DNA of 21,783 nt. It comes from a bacterium (GTDB lineage Bacteria > UBP14 > UBA6098 > B30-G16). Each line of letters opens with the position of its first letter. Within the stretch, counting starts at the first letter, position 1. Under the pieces are notes generated by a model. The model was not told the DNA's origin. It saw only the letters and a list, made by a program, of their open reading frames with translations, and did not search any database. A program made the translations under genes and the position numbers. Shown in pieces: positions 6,722-13,615 of the stretch. The stretch covers positions 1 to 21,783 of the forward strand of contig JAUXEQ010000002.1 of assembly GCA_030620455.1 (NCBI GenBank). The letters run 5' to 3'.

Positions 6722-8143
6722 TTAAACATCCCATCCGTTTGCTCGACAATTCCTAAGAAAGTCTGATGTCGATTTGCAATTAACTAAAACATTTGCAATA
6801 TCTTTACCACCACAGGATAAAACCCATTGTGCACGACTTTTTCTTTTATAGTTAATATCCAGCCTAAGATTGGGAATGTTTCTAAGTCCGCTTTTTATTA
6901 ATTCAAATCTCTTGGTCAATTCATCATGTGGCATCATCGAACAATTTTCCAATAACGTGTTTCTCTTGGGAACAAAAGCATTAACAGAAATTGTAAATTT
7001 CTTTTTAGAAAGTGATTTTGCTACAAAAGAAATTTCTTCAATAGTTTCTTGGACATCTTTGATACTTTCACTTGGCAATCCTATTATATAGTAAAGTTTA
7101 ATAGTTGATGCAGGAAGCTGTGAAGAAACTGCTATTATATCTTCTGGAGTAATAATTTTCCCTAATTCGGCTTTTAGTCTTTGCGCACCAGTTTCCGGTG
7201 CAAAAGTTATCGTTCTGTGTTTTGAAAGCTTCAATACATTTAAACACTGTGAATTCAATCTATCAATTCGAATGGATGAAGTGTAAATTTCCGAATCTCT
7301 AAGATATTCAAACAATTTCGTCAGTTGTGGATAATCCGCGATAGCAGAGCCGATCAATCCTATGCGTTTTGGAAATATCTCCCATCGATGGAGTTGCTTT
7401 AAAACCGAATCTGCAGAATAATTATAGAAAGGATTAAACGTCACGGGAGTCGCACAAAATGGGCAATTTGATGCACAACCACGTTGGATCTGTACTAAAA
7501 CTATATTTGGGAACGATGCAAAACTTGACAATATTGTTGTGACAGATGGGATATTTACATTAGATAATGCTTTTTCAGGAGGTTTATCCTGTAATTCGGG
7601 AACCCAGAGTCCGGGAATGAGAGAAAGCTCCTTAAGAATTATTGATTTATCAGTAAAGCCGGGTGGATTATTACTGAGAACTTCAATGATATTTTCAATA
7701 CAATCTCCTCCCTCACCGATAAAAATTGCATCCGCAATCAACGATATCGGATATGGATTAATAGATGGTGCCGCACCACCTGCAATAACAATCCGATCTC
7801 TATGACGATGTTTTCTATTAGGTGCAATCCCATAGTATTTAAACATTTTAAGTATATTGAAATAGTCCAATTCATACGATAACGAAACCATAATTAATTG
7901 GAATGAACTTAGCGGTTTTTTCTCTTCAAGCGAGCCGCTCTTAAGGTTTGCGAAAAAACGTTGTGGATAAAACATTTGGAAATTGTGCATTTTCTCGAAA
8001 AGTGTTTGAAATCCGAGATTAGACATCGCAGCAGAATAATCAGATGGGAAAACCGCTGCACACCTAATCTTCCATCCTGTGCTTTTAGAAGGTAAAAGTG
8101 AAATTTCGGATTGAAGGAGTTCTTTAGAAGTTCTGGGTTTCAT
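6722..8143 (-). CDS. radical SAM protein with B12-binding-like N-terminal domain, function unknown
   Basis: A 473-residue radical SAM enzyme. The cluster motif is C223-x3-C227-x2-C230 within QRGCASNCPFC, followed by barrel segments including TFAPETGAQRLK and YYIIGLPSES. The N-terminal 200 residues have the layout of the cobalamin-binding-type domain of this group: VFPSDYSAAMSNLGFQ, VSLSYELDY, AGGAAPSINPYPI and DAIFIGEGGD. I see no DxHxxG cobalamin-ligand motif, so B12 itself may not bind, as in several relatives. The closest style is the TIGR03960-like group; the substrate is unknown. Extra cysteines lie at 444, 456 and 466. Start: ATG at 8143, three bases after the permease stop, with AGGG in the end of that gene, so the two genes are co-transcribed and probably coupled. 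Confidence 0.9.
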   Translation of the reverse strand: MKPRTSKELLQSEISLLPSKSTGWKIRCAAVFPSDYSAAMSNLGFQTLFEKMHNFQMFYPQRFFANLKSGSLEEKKPLSSFQLIMVSLSYELDYFNILKMFKYYGIAPNRKHRHRDRIVIAGGAAPSINPYPISLIADAIFIGEGGDCIENIIEVLSNNPPGFTDKSIILKELSLIPGLWVPELQDKPPEKALSNVNIPSVTTILSSFASFPNIVLVQIQRGCASNCPFCATPVTFNPFYNYSADSVLKQLHRWEIFPKRIGLIGSAIADYPQLTKLFEYLRDSEIYTSSIRIDRLNSQCLNVLKLSKHRTITFAPETGAQRLKAELGKIITPEDIIAVSSQLPASTIKLYYIIGLPSESIKDVQETIEEISFVAKSLSKKKFTISVNAFVPKRNTLLENCSMMPHDELTKRFELIKSGLRNIPNLRLDINYKRKSRAQWVLSCGGKDIANVLVNCKSTSDFLRNCRANGWDV

Positions 8144-8146
8144 AGC

Positions 8147-9217
8147 TCAATCCCTATTATACCATACAATAAGAATCCCCGCCATGAAAAATATTATATC
8201 TCCAGAAAAGGCACCTAACCATGGAGAAAGTCTCCCATTATAGCCCATTGCTTGCCCTGCTCTTAATGCCGCTAAATAAATAAACGCGATAAAAAAACTC
8301 TGTCCAAAACCAACAAGATAATTTGCACGTCTCAGTTTTAGTGAAAGTGATAAACCCCATAGCAAAATTATAAAATTCACGAGCGGATATGAAATTTTCA
8401 TCCATAAGTCGGTCTTCTCCCTAACAGGCTTCATACCTGATTTCTCTATCTTTGATATTAATTTCCTAAGTTGAATGAATCCTAATTCGTCAGGTCTAGG
8501 TATTTTTCGTGCGAAATCCTGGGGTGTGTCTTTAATATTGAGCGCATAGCTGTCTAACTGCTGAATTTTCTCACCTAACTCATAGAAATTCCTAATTATA
8601 CAATTTTCAACAATCCATCTTTCAGCAGACCACTTCATCTTTTTTCCATCTAAACGCATCTTAAGATTATCATCTTCAAACCTCAGCATAATCACATCAA
8701 AACCGATTCCTTTATGGAAATCAAAACTTCGAAAATAAAAGACTGATCCATTATCCGAAATGTAGTATAAATCATTAATTATTCTTCGACTACCTCTTCT
8801 ACGATATATCTTCTCTCGCTTAATATTATCTCTCTTACTGTTTGATATGGGTAAAACGAGCTCACCGATTAGGAATGCTGCAACACTAATTATAAATCCA
8901 AGAACGTAAATTGTTCTACCAATCCTTATAGACGGAATGCCCGAGGATTTCAGAGCGACAATTTCAAGGCTTTTTGACATACTCGACGCTAAAAAACTTG
9001 CACCAAGCAGTGTAGCAACAGGAAAAACCAAAACAATAATGTAGGGCAAATAATAAATGTAGAACCACATAACATCGGATGCATTAGCTTTTCTGTCAAC
9101 ATACCTGTCAAGGTTTTCTACAATATCTACAATAAGAAATACCAATACAAATGCAGCCAGAGCAACAATAAAATACGTGAAAAATCTTCTAATTAAGTAC
9201 CGATCCAATACTTTCAT
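8147..9217 (-). CDS. LptF/LptG-family lipopolysaccharide-export permease
   Basis: Inner-membrane permease of the YjgP/YjgQ family. With LptB and LptC, such proteins extract lipopolysaccharide from the inner membrane and push it toward the outer membrane. The 356-residue chain has the family plan. It begins MKVLDRYLIRRFF, continues with three N-terminal membrane helices (about 12-32, 55-80 and 100-122), a periplasmic beta-jellyroll domain (about 135-265), and three C-terminal helices ending in a short polar tail. FPVATLLGASFLASSMSKSLEIVALKS is the family signature, seen here as FPVATLLGA and LEIVALKSSG. Only one copy is visible, although these permeases usually work as an F/G pair, so the partner is elsewhere. 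I cannot tell LptF from LptG. The ribosome site is weak. It heads a two-gene unit after the ribosomal terminator. Confidence 0.93.
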   Translation of the reverse strand: MKVLDRYLIRRFFTYFIVALAAFVLVFLIVDIVENLDRYVDRKANASDVMWFYIYYLPYIIVLVFPVATLLGASFLASSMSKSLEIVALKSSGIPSIRIGRTIYVLGFIISVAAFLIGELVLPISNSKRDNIKREKIYRRRGSRRIINDLYYISDNGSVFYFRSFDFHKGIGFDVIMLRFEDDNLKMRLDGKKMKWSAERWIVENCIIRNFYELGEKIQQLDSYALNIKDTPQDFARKIPRPDELGFIQLRKLISKIEKSGMKPVREKTDLWMKISYPLVNFIILLWGLSLSLKLRRANYLVGFGQSFFIAFIYLAALRAGQAMGYNGRLSPWLGAFSGDIIFFMAGILIVWYNRD

Positions 9218-9285
9218 GAATATACTTCAATCCTTAATTATTATTAATATGAAACGAAACATAACCTAAAAGTACCATCCAAACC

Positions 9286-9309
9286 AAAAAAGGGGGTATT
9301 TCCCCCTTT
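9286..9309 (-). terminator. intrinsic terminator of the ribosomal cluster
   Basis: On the minus strand AAAGGGGG, the loop AAATA and CCCCCTTT form an eight-base stem with five G-C pairs. It runs directly into a T-tract (TTTTTT, 9291-9286). It lies about 95 bases behind the rplQ stop and about 70 before the permease start, so it separates the two units. Confidence 0.92.
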
Positions 9310-9404
9310 AATTCCAAAACTTTCTTAGAAAAAAACGATATTAATTCTTTCACTTCTCAAATCGATAATTTATAAAACACAATCAGAAAAGAAACAATTT
9401 GAAA

Positions 9405-10385
9405 TTATTCTTTTTCAGCCTGAGAATTTTCTTCACGAGTTCTTTCTTTTAGCTCATCTTTTTCTTCAACTTCTTCTTCAGCTTCTTTTCCAACCTTTTC
9501 CTCATATTTTTCCGGTTCTAAATTTTCTGTATCTCTTGCATTATCAGAAGGTTTAACAGATTCCTTAGTTTCAGTATATTCATCAGATTTAGTAACAGCA
9601 CTTTCTTTTACTGTTAATGCTTCCTTTCTATCTTCAATAACGGCTTTTTCAACCTTTTTGATCTCTTCATCTATCTTAACTTCAACCTTCTCTTCAACTT
9701 TCTCCTTTCCTTCCTCCTCAACAGTCTCCTTAATCTCTTCAACAACTTTCTGTTCAGTAACTTCCTCGACTTCCACTTTAATTTCTTCTTGAATAGCTTC
9801 CTCGAGTTCTTCCTTTACAACCGTCTCGGTTTCTTCATCACGAATTTCTTGCTCAATTTCTTCCGTAACCTCGAGTTCCTGTATTGTAAGTTCTTTTTCC
9901 ATAACGATCTCTTCCTCAATGGATTCTTTCGTAACTTTCTTAGTCGGCTTTTTACGTTTAGTAACTTCTATAACCTCGTGTTCAATTTTACCTTTAGCAC
10001 GTTTTTTACGTTTCTTCCCCTCGATCTCTTCAACTAAAAGCTGTAACAAAACAATTTTGGCTCCATCCCCTTTGCGCCAACCAATGTTGTAAACTGCTGT
10101 GTAACCACCTGGGGATCTGTTTGAGAAATTATCCTGTCCAAGCTTAATAACTTTATGCGCAACATCACGATTCTTGATATAAGAAATTATTCTTCTCTTA
10201 TCCGCCAGTGTTCCTGAAATAGAATATGTGATCAACCTATCTGCAACTTTACGAGCTGCTTTTGCTTTTGCTACAGTGGTTTGCACAGAATATCTTTCAA
10301 AAAGTGATGTAACAATGTTTCTAAGCATCGCTTTTCTGTGATCCGCTGGGCGTGAAAGTTTGTCAATTCTTTTCCTGTGTCGCAT
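9405..10385 (-). CDS. rplQ: 50S ribosomal protein bL17 with a long charged C-terminal tail
   Basis: Residues 1-118 are a normal bL17, a large-subunit protein near the tunnel exit: MRHRKRIDKLSR, HRKAMLRNIVTSL, TTVAKAKAARKVADRLI, and the closing NRSPGGYTAVYN and WRKGDGAKIVLLQLL. After that comes a tail of about 205 residues not found in the core family. First there is a basic stretch (about 123-151, with KKRKKRAKGK), then an acidic, low-complexity stretch (152-326), with about 61 Glu in residues 151-326 mixed with Lys and Val. The frame is open throughout, with no frameshift sign. Shorter tails on bL17 occur in several FCB lineages. Start: ATG at 10385 behind GGAG. It is last in the alpha-type cluster, 12 bases after rpoA. 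Confidence 0.95.
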   Translation of the reverse strand: MRHRKRIDKLSRPADHRKAMLRNIVTSLFERYSVQTTVAKAKAARKVADRLITYSISGTLADKRRIISYIKNRDVAHKVIKLGQDNFSNRSPGGYTAVYNIGWRKGDGAKIVLLQLLVEEIEGKKRKKRAKGKIEHEVIEVTKRKKPTKKVTKESIEEEIVMEKELTIQELEVTEEIEQEIRDEETETVVKEELEEAIQEEIKVEVEEVTEQKVVEEIKETVEEEGKEKVEEKVEVKIDEEIKKVEKAVIEDRKEALTVKESAVTKSDEYTETKESVKPSDNARDTENLEPEKYEEKVGKEAEEEVEEKDELKERTREENSQAEKE

Positions 10386-10397
10386 TTTAATACTCCG

Positions 10398-11435
10398 CTA
10401 TTTTGTTTGCGTTATCGATTCCTTTTCTTCAGTCAGACTTCTAAGGTCCTCAAGTTCTTCATCAGTTAAATATTTATTAGGATCCATTCCGAATAGCAAT
10501 CCCAGCCTACCGAGGACAGATTGTAGCTCCTGCAAAGACTTCCGACCGAAATTCCTAAATTTGAGCATTTCCTGCTCAGTTCTAAGAACAAGATCAGCTA
10601 AAAACCTGATATTAGCATTCCTCAAGCAATTACTAGCTCTTACAGAAAGCTCTAATTCCTCTACATGCAATTTTAGCAAGGCTCTAATTTTTCTAGTTTC
10701 TTCATCAATCGATTCCTCTTCAATCTTCTCATACTTAACTTCAGGATGCAAAAACAATGTAATATAATCGATAAGAAGGTTTGCTGACATTGCTAACGTT
10801 TCTCTGGGAGTAATACTACCATCGGTTTCTATTTCAATAATCAATTTATCGTAGTCGGTTTTCTGACCTACACGTGAGGGCTGAACTGAAAAATTCACTT
10901 TTTTAATTGGAGTATATATTGCATCTATGCTAATAGTACCTATGGGTGCTTCAGAGTCCTTATGTTCTTCAGCAACTGAGAAACCTTTACCAACACCGAG
11001 ATTCATATCAATAACAATCCTACGTTTTTGTGTTATATTGCAAATAAGATGGTCCTTATTCAAAATTTCAACTTCGGCGGGTGCTTCAATATCCGATGCC
11101 AATACCTGTCCTTGTTTTTCAACATCCAGTCGAACAGGTTTTGGAAAATCACCTTTCACTTTAAATCTCACGCCTTTAAGATTTAGAATTATCTCCGGAA
11201 CATCTTCATAAATGCCATCCAAGGTAGAGAATTCATGAAGAATACCTTCGATCTTAATAGACTCGATGGCAACTCCCTGCATGGACGATAAAATAACTCT
11301 TCTCAGAGAGCTTCCTAATGTAATGCCATATCCTTTTTCCATAGGTTCAACAATAAACCTACCAAATGTAGGACTATCCTTTGTTTGAGGGTCCTCAACA
11401 AGCTCTTCGGGCATTTGCATTGCTTTCCATTTCAT
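10398..11435 (-). CDS. rpoA: DNA-directed RNA polymerase subunit alpha
   Basis: Alpha dimers nucleate assembly of RNA polymerase; the C-terminal domain contacts UP-element DNA and activators. The N-terminal domain shows GYGITLGSSLRRVILSSMQG and the ILHEFSTLDGIYEDVPEI region in separate blocks (LGSSLRRVIL, HEFSTLDGI). The C-terminal domain, after an acidic linker at about 250-265, contains SVRASNCLRNANI, with the DNA-contacting arginine, and FRNFGRKSLQEL. Length 345 is typical. The start MKWKAMQMP resembles alpha subunits of FCB-type phyla. Start: ATG at 11435, with GAGGAG nine bases before. It is between rpsD (61 bases) and rplQ (12 bases). Confidence 0.97.
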   Translation of the reverse strand: MKWKAMQMPEELVEDPQTKDSPTFGRFIVEPMEKGYGITLGSSLRRVILSSMQGVAIESIKIEGILHEFSTLDGIYEDVPEIILNLKGVRFKVKGDFPKPVRLDVEKQGQVLASDIEAPAEVEILNKDHLICNITQKRRIVIDMNLGVGKGFSVAEEHKDSEAPIGTISIDAIYTPIKKVNFSVQPSRVGQKTDYDKLIIEIETDGSITPRETLAMSANLLIDYITLFLHPEVKYEKIEEESIDEETRKIRALLKLHVEELELSVRASNCLRNANIRFLADLVLRTEQEMLKFRNFGRKSLQELQSVLGRLGLLFGMDPNKYLTDEELEDLRSLTEEKESITQTK

Positions 11436-11496
11436 AAATATATGCTCCTCGCGTTCTTATAAATTCCCTCTCACACAATGAATTCCACAAATGGGA

Positions 11497-12135
11497 TTAT
11501 CGAGAGTAGAACTCTACAATAAGACTTTCATTGAATGTAACCGGTATTTCCTCTCGAACCGGTATAGATAATAACCGACCCTCGAGGTGAGCTTTGTCCA
11601 ATTGAAGCCAGGGAAGGTCTTGAATTCTACCTCGTTTTTTTAGCATTTCATGAATTACGTCAAGTTGACTGCTTTTCTCTCTAACAGAAACAACATCACC
11701 TGGTTTAATTAAATAACTTGGAATATCAACCTTTCTTTGGTTAACCATAAAATGCCCATGTCTGACAAGTTGCCTCGAAGCTCTTCTCGATGGTGAAAAT
11801 CCAAGTCTATATACAATGTTATCTAATCTTCGCTCAAGAAGTTGAAGCAAATTTTCACCGGTTTTGCCGGGTGTTCTTAATGCCTTTTTATAATATAAGC
11901 GGAACTTTTTTTCTAAAACACCATAATATGTTCTGATCTTTTGTTTTTCCCGGAGTCTGATACCATAATCCTTTACTTTACGCCTTGCAGGTTGCCCAAA
12001 CTTACCTCTTTGACCAGGAAGATTTGGTCTTTTATTAAATGCACACTTGTCAGAAAAACAACGATCACCTTTAAGGAACAGTTTTAATCCTTCTCTTCTA
12101 CATAACCTACATACTGGTCCAATATACCTTCCCAT
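11497..12135 (-). CDS. rpsD: 30S ribosomal protein uS4, zinc-binding form
   Basis: A primary 16S rRNA-binding protein that starts assembly of the 30S body and, in several bacteria, represses its own operon. The N-terminus carries the zinc knuckle of the C+ form: C9, C12, C26 and C31. The S4 RNA-binding fold is seen in RRLDNIVYRLGFSPSRRASRQLV and VNQRKVDIPSYLIKPGD, visible as RLDNIVYRLGF and HGHFMVNQRKVDIPSY. Length is 212. Start: ATG at 12135 behind GAGGAG. The 133-base A+T-rich gap after rpsK is unusually long for an alpha-type operon and could hold a promoter (a TATAAT is present, but the -35 is weak) or an autoregulatory leader. Confidence 0.97.
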   Translation of the reverse strand: MGRYIGPVCRLCRREGLKLFLKGDRCFSDKCAFNKRPNLPGQRGKFGQPARRKVKDYGIRLREKQKIRTYYGVLEKKFRLYYKKALRTPGKTGENLLQLLERRLDNIVYRLGFSPSRRASRQLVRHGHFMVNQRKVDIPSYLIKPGDVVSVREKSSQLDVIHEMLKKRGRIQDLPWLQLDKAHLEGRLLSIPVREEIPVTFNESLIVEFYSR

Positions 12136-12268
12136 AGCTTAATACTCCTCAATTTCGAATGATAGACTCCAGTTTTAATTATAATTAACAAAATTTAAAT
12201 TAATAATAATTGAAATCTTATATATCTAATTATTCTTTTTAATAAACAATAAGTTTTATCTCAGAATT

Positions 12269-12655
12269 CTATACACGACGTTTTTTACGAGGTTTGCATC
12301 CTGCAAATGGAGTAGGTGTAATATCTCTAATTCTCGAAAGATGAATACCACCTGTACCAAGCGATCTAACTGCCGCTTCACGTCCAGGACCGGGACCCTT
12401 AATCCAAACCTCAACTCGTCTCATACCAGCATCATAGGCTTCCTGAGCAGCGGCTCTCGAAGCCAGTTGTGCTGCATAAGGTGTGGATTTCTTTGTTCCT
12501 TTAAATCCTATTTTTCCACCTGAAGACCAAGCAATAACATTACCCTTTTCATCGCTAATAGTAATGATTGTATTATTGAAAGTAGAATGAATATGCACTA
12601 TACCATATTCCGATGTAACTTTTTTGACTTTTCTTGCAATCCTTCGTTTCGCCAA
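12269..12655 (-). CDS. rpsK: 30S ribosomal protein uS11 with an altered C-terminal site
   Basis: Forms part of the 30S platform near the mRNA exit. Family blocks: VHIHSTFNNTI, WSSGGKIGFKGTKKSTPYAAQ, VWIKGPGPGREAAVRSL. The C-terminus reads TPTPFAGCKPRKKRRV, where most bacteria have PHNGCRPPKRRRV or similar, so the His-Asn before Gly is replaced by Phe-Ala. In E. coli this Asn (119) becomes iso-aspartate. Length 128 is normal. Translation starts at TTG (12655), behind AAGGGGGACA; no ATG fits. The spacing to rpsM is 13 bases. Confidence 0.97.
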   Translation of the reverse strand: MAKRRIARKVKKVTSEYGIVHIHSTFNNTIITISDEKGNVIAWSSGGKIGFKGTKKSTPYAAQLASRAAAQEAYDAGMRRVEVWIKGPGPGREAAVRSLGTGGIHLSRIRDITPTPFAGCKPRKKRRV

Positions 12656-12668
12656 TTAACTGTCCCCC

Positions 12669-13037
12669 TTACTTTTTCCTTCCGCCAATTCTAGGTCGCG
12701 CGCCTTTACGAGTTCTGGCGTTATCTCTGGTTCTCTGACCTCTGACAGGCATACCAGATTTATGTCTAATACCTCTCCAGCACTTAATCTCAATAAGACG
12801 TTTAATACTACCGGATACTTCTGCTCTTAGAGCACCCTCAACTTTGTAGTTCTCATCTATATACAGTCTAATACGAGCAACCTGTTCATCTTCAAGGTCA
12901 TGAACGCGGATCGACGGGTCAATCCTCGTGCCGATGAGAGTAGACCGTGAACGATTCCAGCCGATTCCATAGATGTAAGTCAATGCAACATCAATCCTCT
13001 TATTTCTTGGTAAATCAACTCCTGCAATACGCGCCAT
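12669..13037 (-). CDS. rpsM: 30S ribosomal protein uS13
   Basis: A 30S head protein that contacts 5S/23S bridge elements and the P-site tRNA through its basic tail. It reads MARIAGVDLPRNKRI, YIYGIGWNRS, the helix with LYIDENYKVEGALR, then CWRGIRHKSGMPVRGQRT and the basic end RKGARPRIGGRKK. The 122-residue length is standard. Start: ATG at 13037 behind GAGGGGAG. It sits 18 bases after rpmJ and 13 before rpsK, a tightly packed group in contrast with the gaps around it. Confidence 0.98.
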   Translation of the reverse strand: MARIAGVDLPRNKRIDVALTYIYGIGWNRSRSTLIGTRIDPSIRVHDLEDEQVARIRLYIDENYKVEGALRAEVSGSIKRLIEIKCWRGIRHKSGMPVRGQRTRDNARTRKGARPRIGGRKK

Positions 13038-13055
13038 TATTCTCCCCTCAAAAAA

Positions 13056-13169
13056 CTAACCCTGACGTTGTTTATGCTTAGGATTCGTACAAATAACCAT
13101 GACGACCCCATGGCGTTTAATAATTCGACATTTATTGCACATTTTCTTTACTGAAGTTCTGACTTTCAT
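13056..13169 (-). CDS. rpmJ: 50S ribosomal protein bL36
   Basis: Thirty-seven codons read from ATG at 13169 to TAG at 13056. The protein starts MKVRTSVKKMCNKC and ends CTNPKHKQRQG. The zinc ligands are C11, C14, C27 and H32 (the zinc form). It binds 23S rRNA late in large-subunit assembly. GGAGG lies five bases before the ATG. The place between infA and rpsM is the classical one. It is the first gene after the infA terminator, so it should head the alpha-type unit rpmJ-rpsM-rpsK-rpsD-rpoA-rplQ. Confidence 0.97.
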   Translation of the reverse strand: MKVRTSVKKMCNKCRIIKRHGVVMVICTNPKHKQRQG

Positions 13170-13217
13170 TGTATCCTCCAAAACATAATTATAGTCATAC
13201 ATCTATAGTATTGTATT

Positions 13218-13248
13218 AAAAAAGTTTGATAAACAACGCTTATCAAAC
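13218..13248 (-). terminator. intrinsic terminator or attenuator between infA and rpmJ
   Basis: On the minus strand GTTTGATAA, the loop GCGTTGT and TTATCAAAC form a perfect nine-base stem, followed directly by TTTTTT (13223-13218). The stem is A+T-rich, but the stem-plus-T layout is that of a rho-independent terminator. It lies 45 bases behind the infA stop. Confidence 0.7.
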
Positions 13249-13268
13249 AGTTCAAAAGTAAGAACTGT
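13247..13268 (-). repeat. second hairpin abutting the infA terminator
   Basis: ACAGTTC and GAACTGT (arms 13247-13253 and 13262-13268) form a perfect seven-base stem with an eight-base loop. It overlaps the neighbouring terminator stem by two bases, so the two hairpins stack or compete at their boundary. It has no T-tract of its own. It may strengthen termination or act as a switch. Confidence 0.45.
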
Positions 13269-13293
13269 AACCTCTAAAATAAATACTAGACGA

Positions 13294-13515
13294 CTATTTA
13301 TAACGATATATAATTCTTCCCTTTGTTAAATCGTAAGGTGTCAATTCTATGGTTACTCTATCACCAGGCAGAATCCGAATATAATTCTTTCGCATTCTAC
13401 CCGAAATATAAGCCATAACCATATGCCCATTGTCAAGCTTAACCATAAAAGAAGTATTGGGCAATGCCTTTTCTACAACTCCTTCTACTTTTATTGTATC
13501 TTTTTTCTTTGACAT
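13294..13515 (-). CDS. infA: translation initiation factor IF-1
   Basis: Binds the A site of the 30S subunit and assists IF-2 and IF-3 during initiation. The 73-residue protein is a single OB fold: KVEGVVEKALPNTSFMVKLDNGH, seen here as VEGVVEKALPNTSF and VKLDNGH, then the RMRKNYIRILPGDRVTIELTPYDLTKGRI region with LPGDRV and YDLTKGRI. Unlike nearly all other genes here it has no Shine-Dalgarno sequence: the bases before ATG 13515 read TTTTGAAATT. A candidate promoter places the RNA start only about 9 bases upstream. A terminator follows. The gene may therefore be its own unit with a very short leader. Confidence 0.97.
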   Translation of the reverse strand: MSKKKDTIKVEGVVEKALPNTSFMVKLDNGHMVMAYISGRMRKNYIRILPGDRVTIELTPYDLTKGRIIYRYK

Positions 13516-13530
13516 AATTTCAAAAGCAAG

Positions 13531-13558
13531 AATATAGTTAAATTAAAACCAATATCAA
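13531..13558 (-). promoter_or_regulatory. candidate promoter of infA
   Basis: Minus-strand TTGATA (13558-13553) and TATATT (13536-13531) each match consensus in 5 of 6 bases, with a 16-base spacer. The predicted RNA start near 13524 gives a leader of about 9 bases before the infA ATG. This agrees with the absence of a ribosome-binding site. Confidence 0.5.
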
Positions 13559-13578
13559 GAATAAAATGACATTATTTC

Positions 13579-13609
13579 AAAAAAAACGAGAAATAAATAT
13601 TTAAACTCG
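13579..13609 (-). terminator. weak terminator-like hairpin behind map
   Basis: On the minus strand CGAG (13609-13606) and CTCG (13590-13587) enclose a 15-base A+T loop, followed by eight T (13586-13579). Only four paired bases are certain. It sits within 40 bases of the map stop, so it may end the upstream unit, but the stem is weak. Confidence 0.35.
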
Positions 13610-13615
13610 ATAAAA

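Noticed and set aside
9789..10037. plus-strand open frame opposite the bL17 tail
   Set aside because: It is the antisense of a Glu/Lys-rich coding stretch, which yields Phe/Leu-rich codons without stops. No ribosome site or family similarity.
10360..10767. 135-codon plus-strand open frame opposite rpoA
   Set aside because: Ser-rich shadow of the rpoA/rplQ genes on the other strand, without ribosome site.
13170..13293. palindrome as a transcription-factor operator
   Set aside because: The GTTTGATAA/TTATCAAAC repeat runs directly into a T-tract in the direction of infA transcription, so a terminator is the simpler reading.
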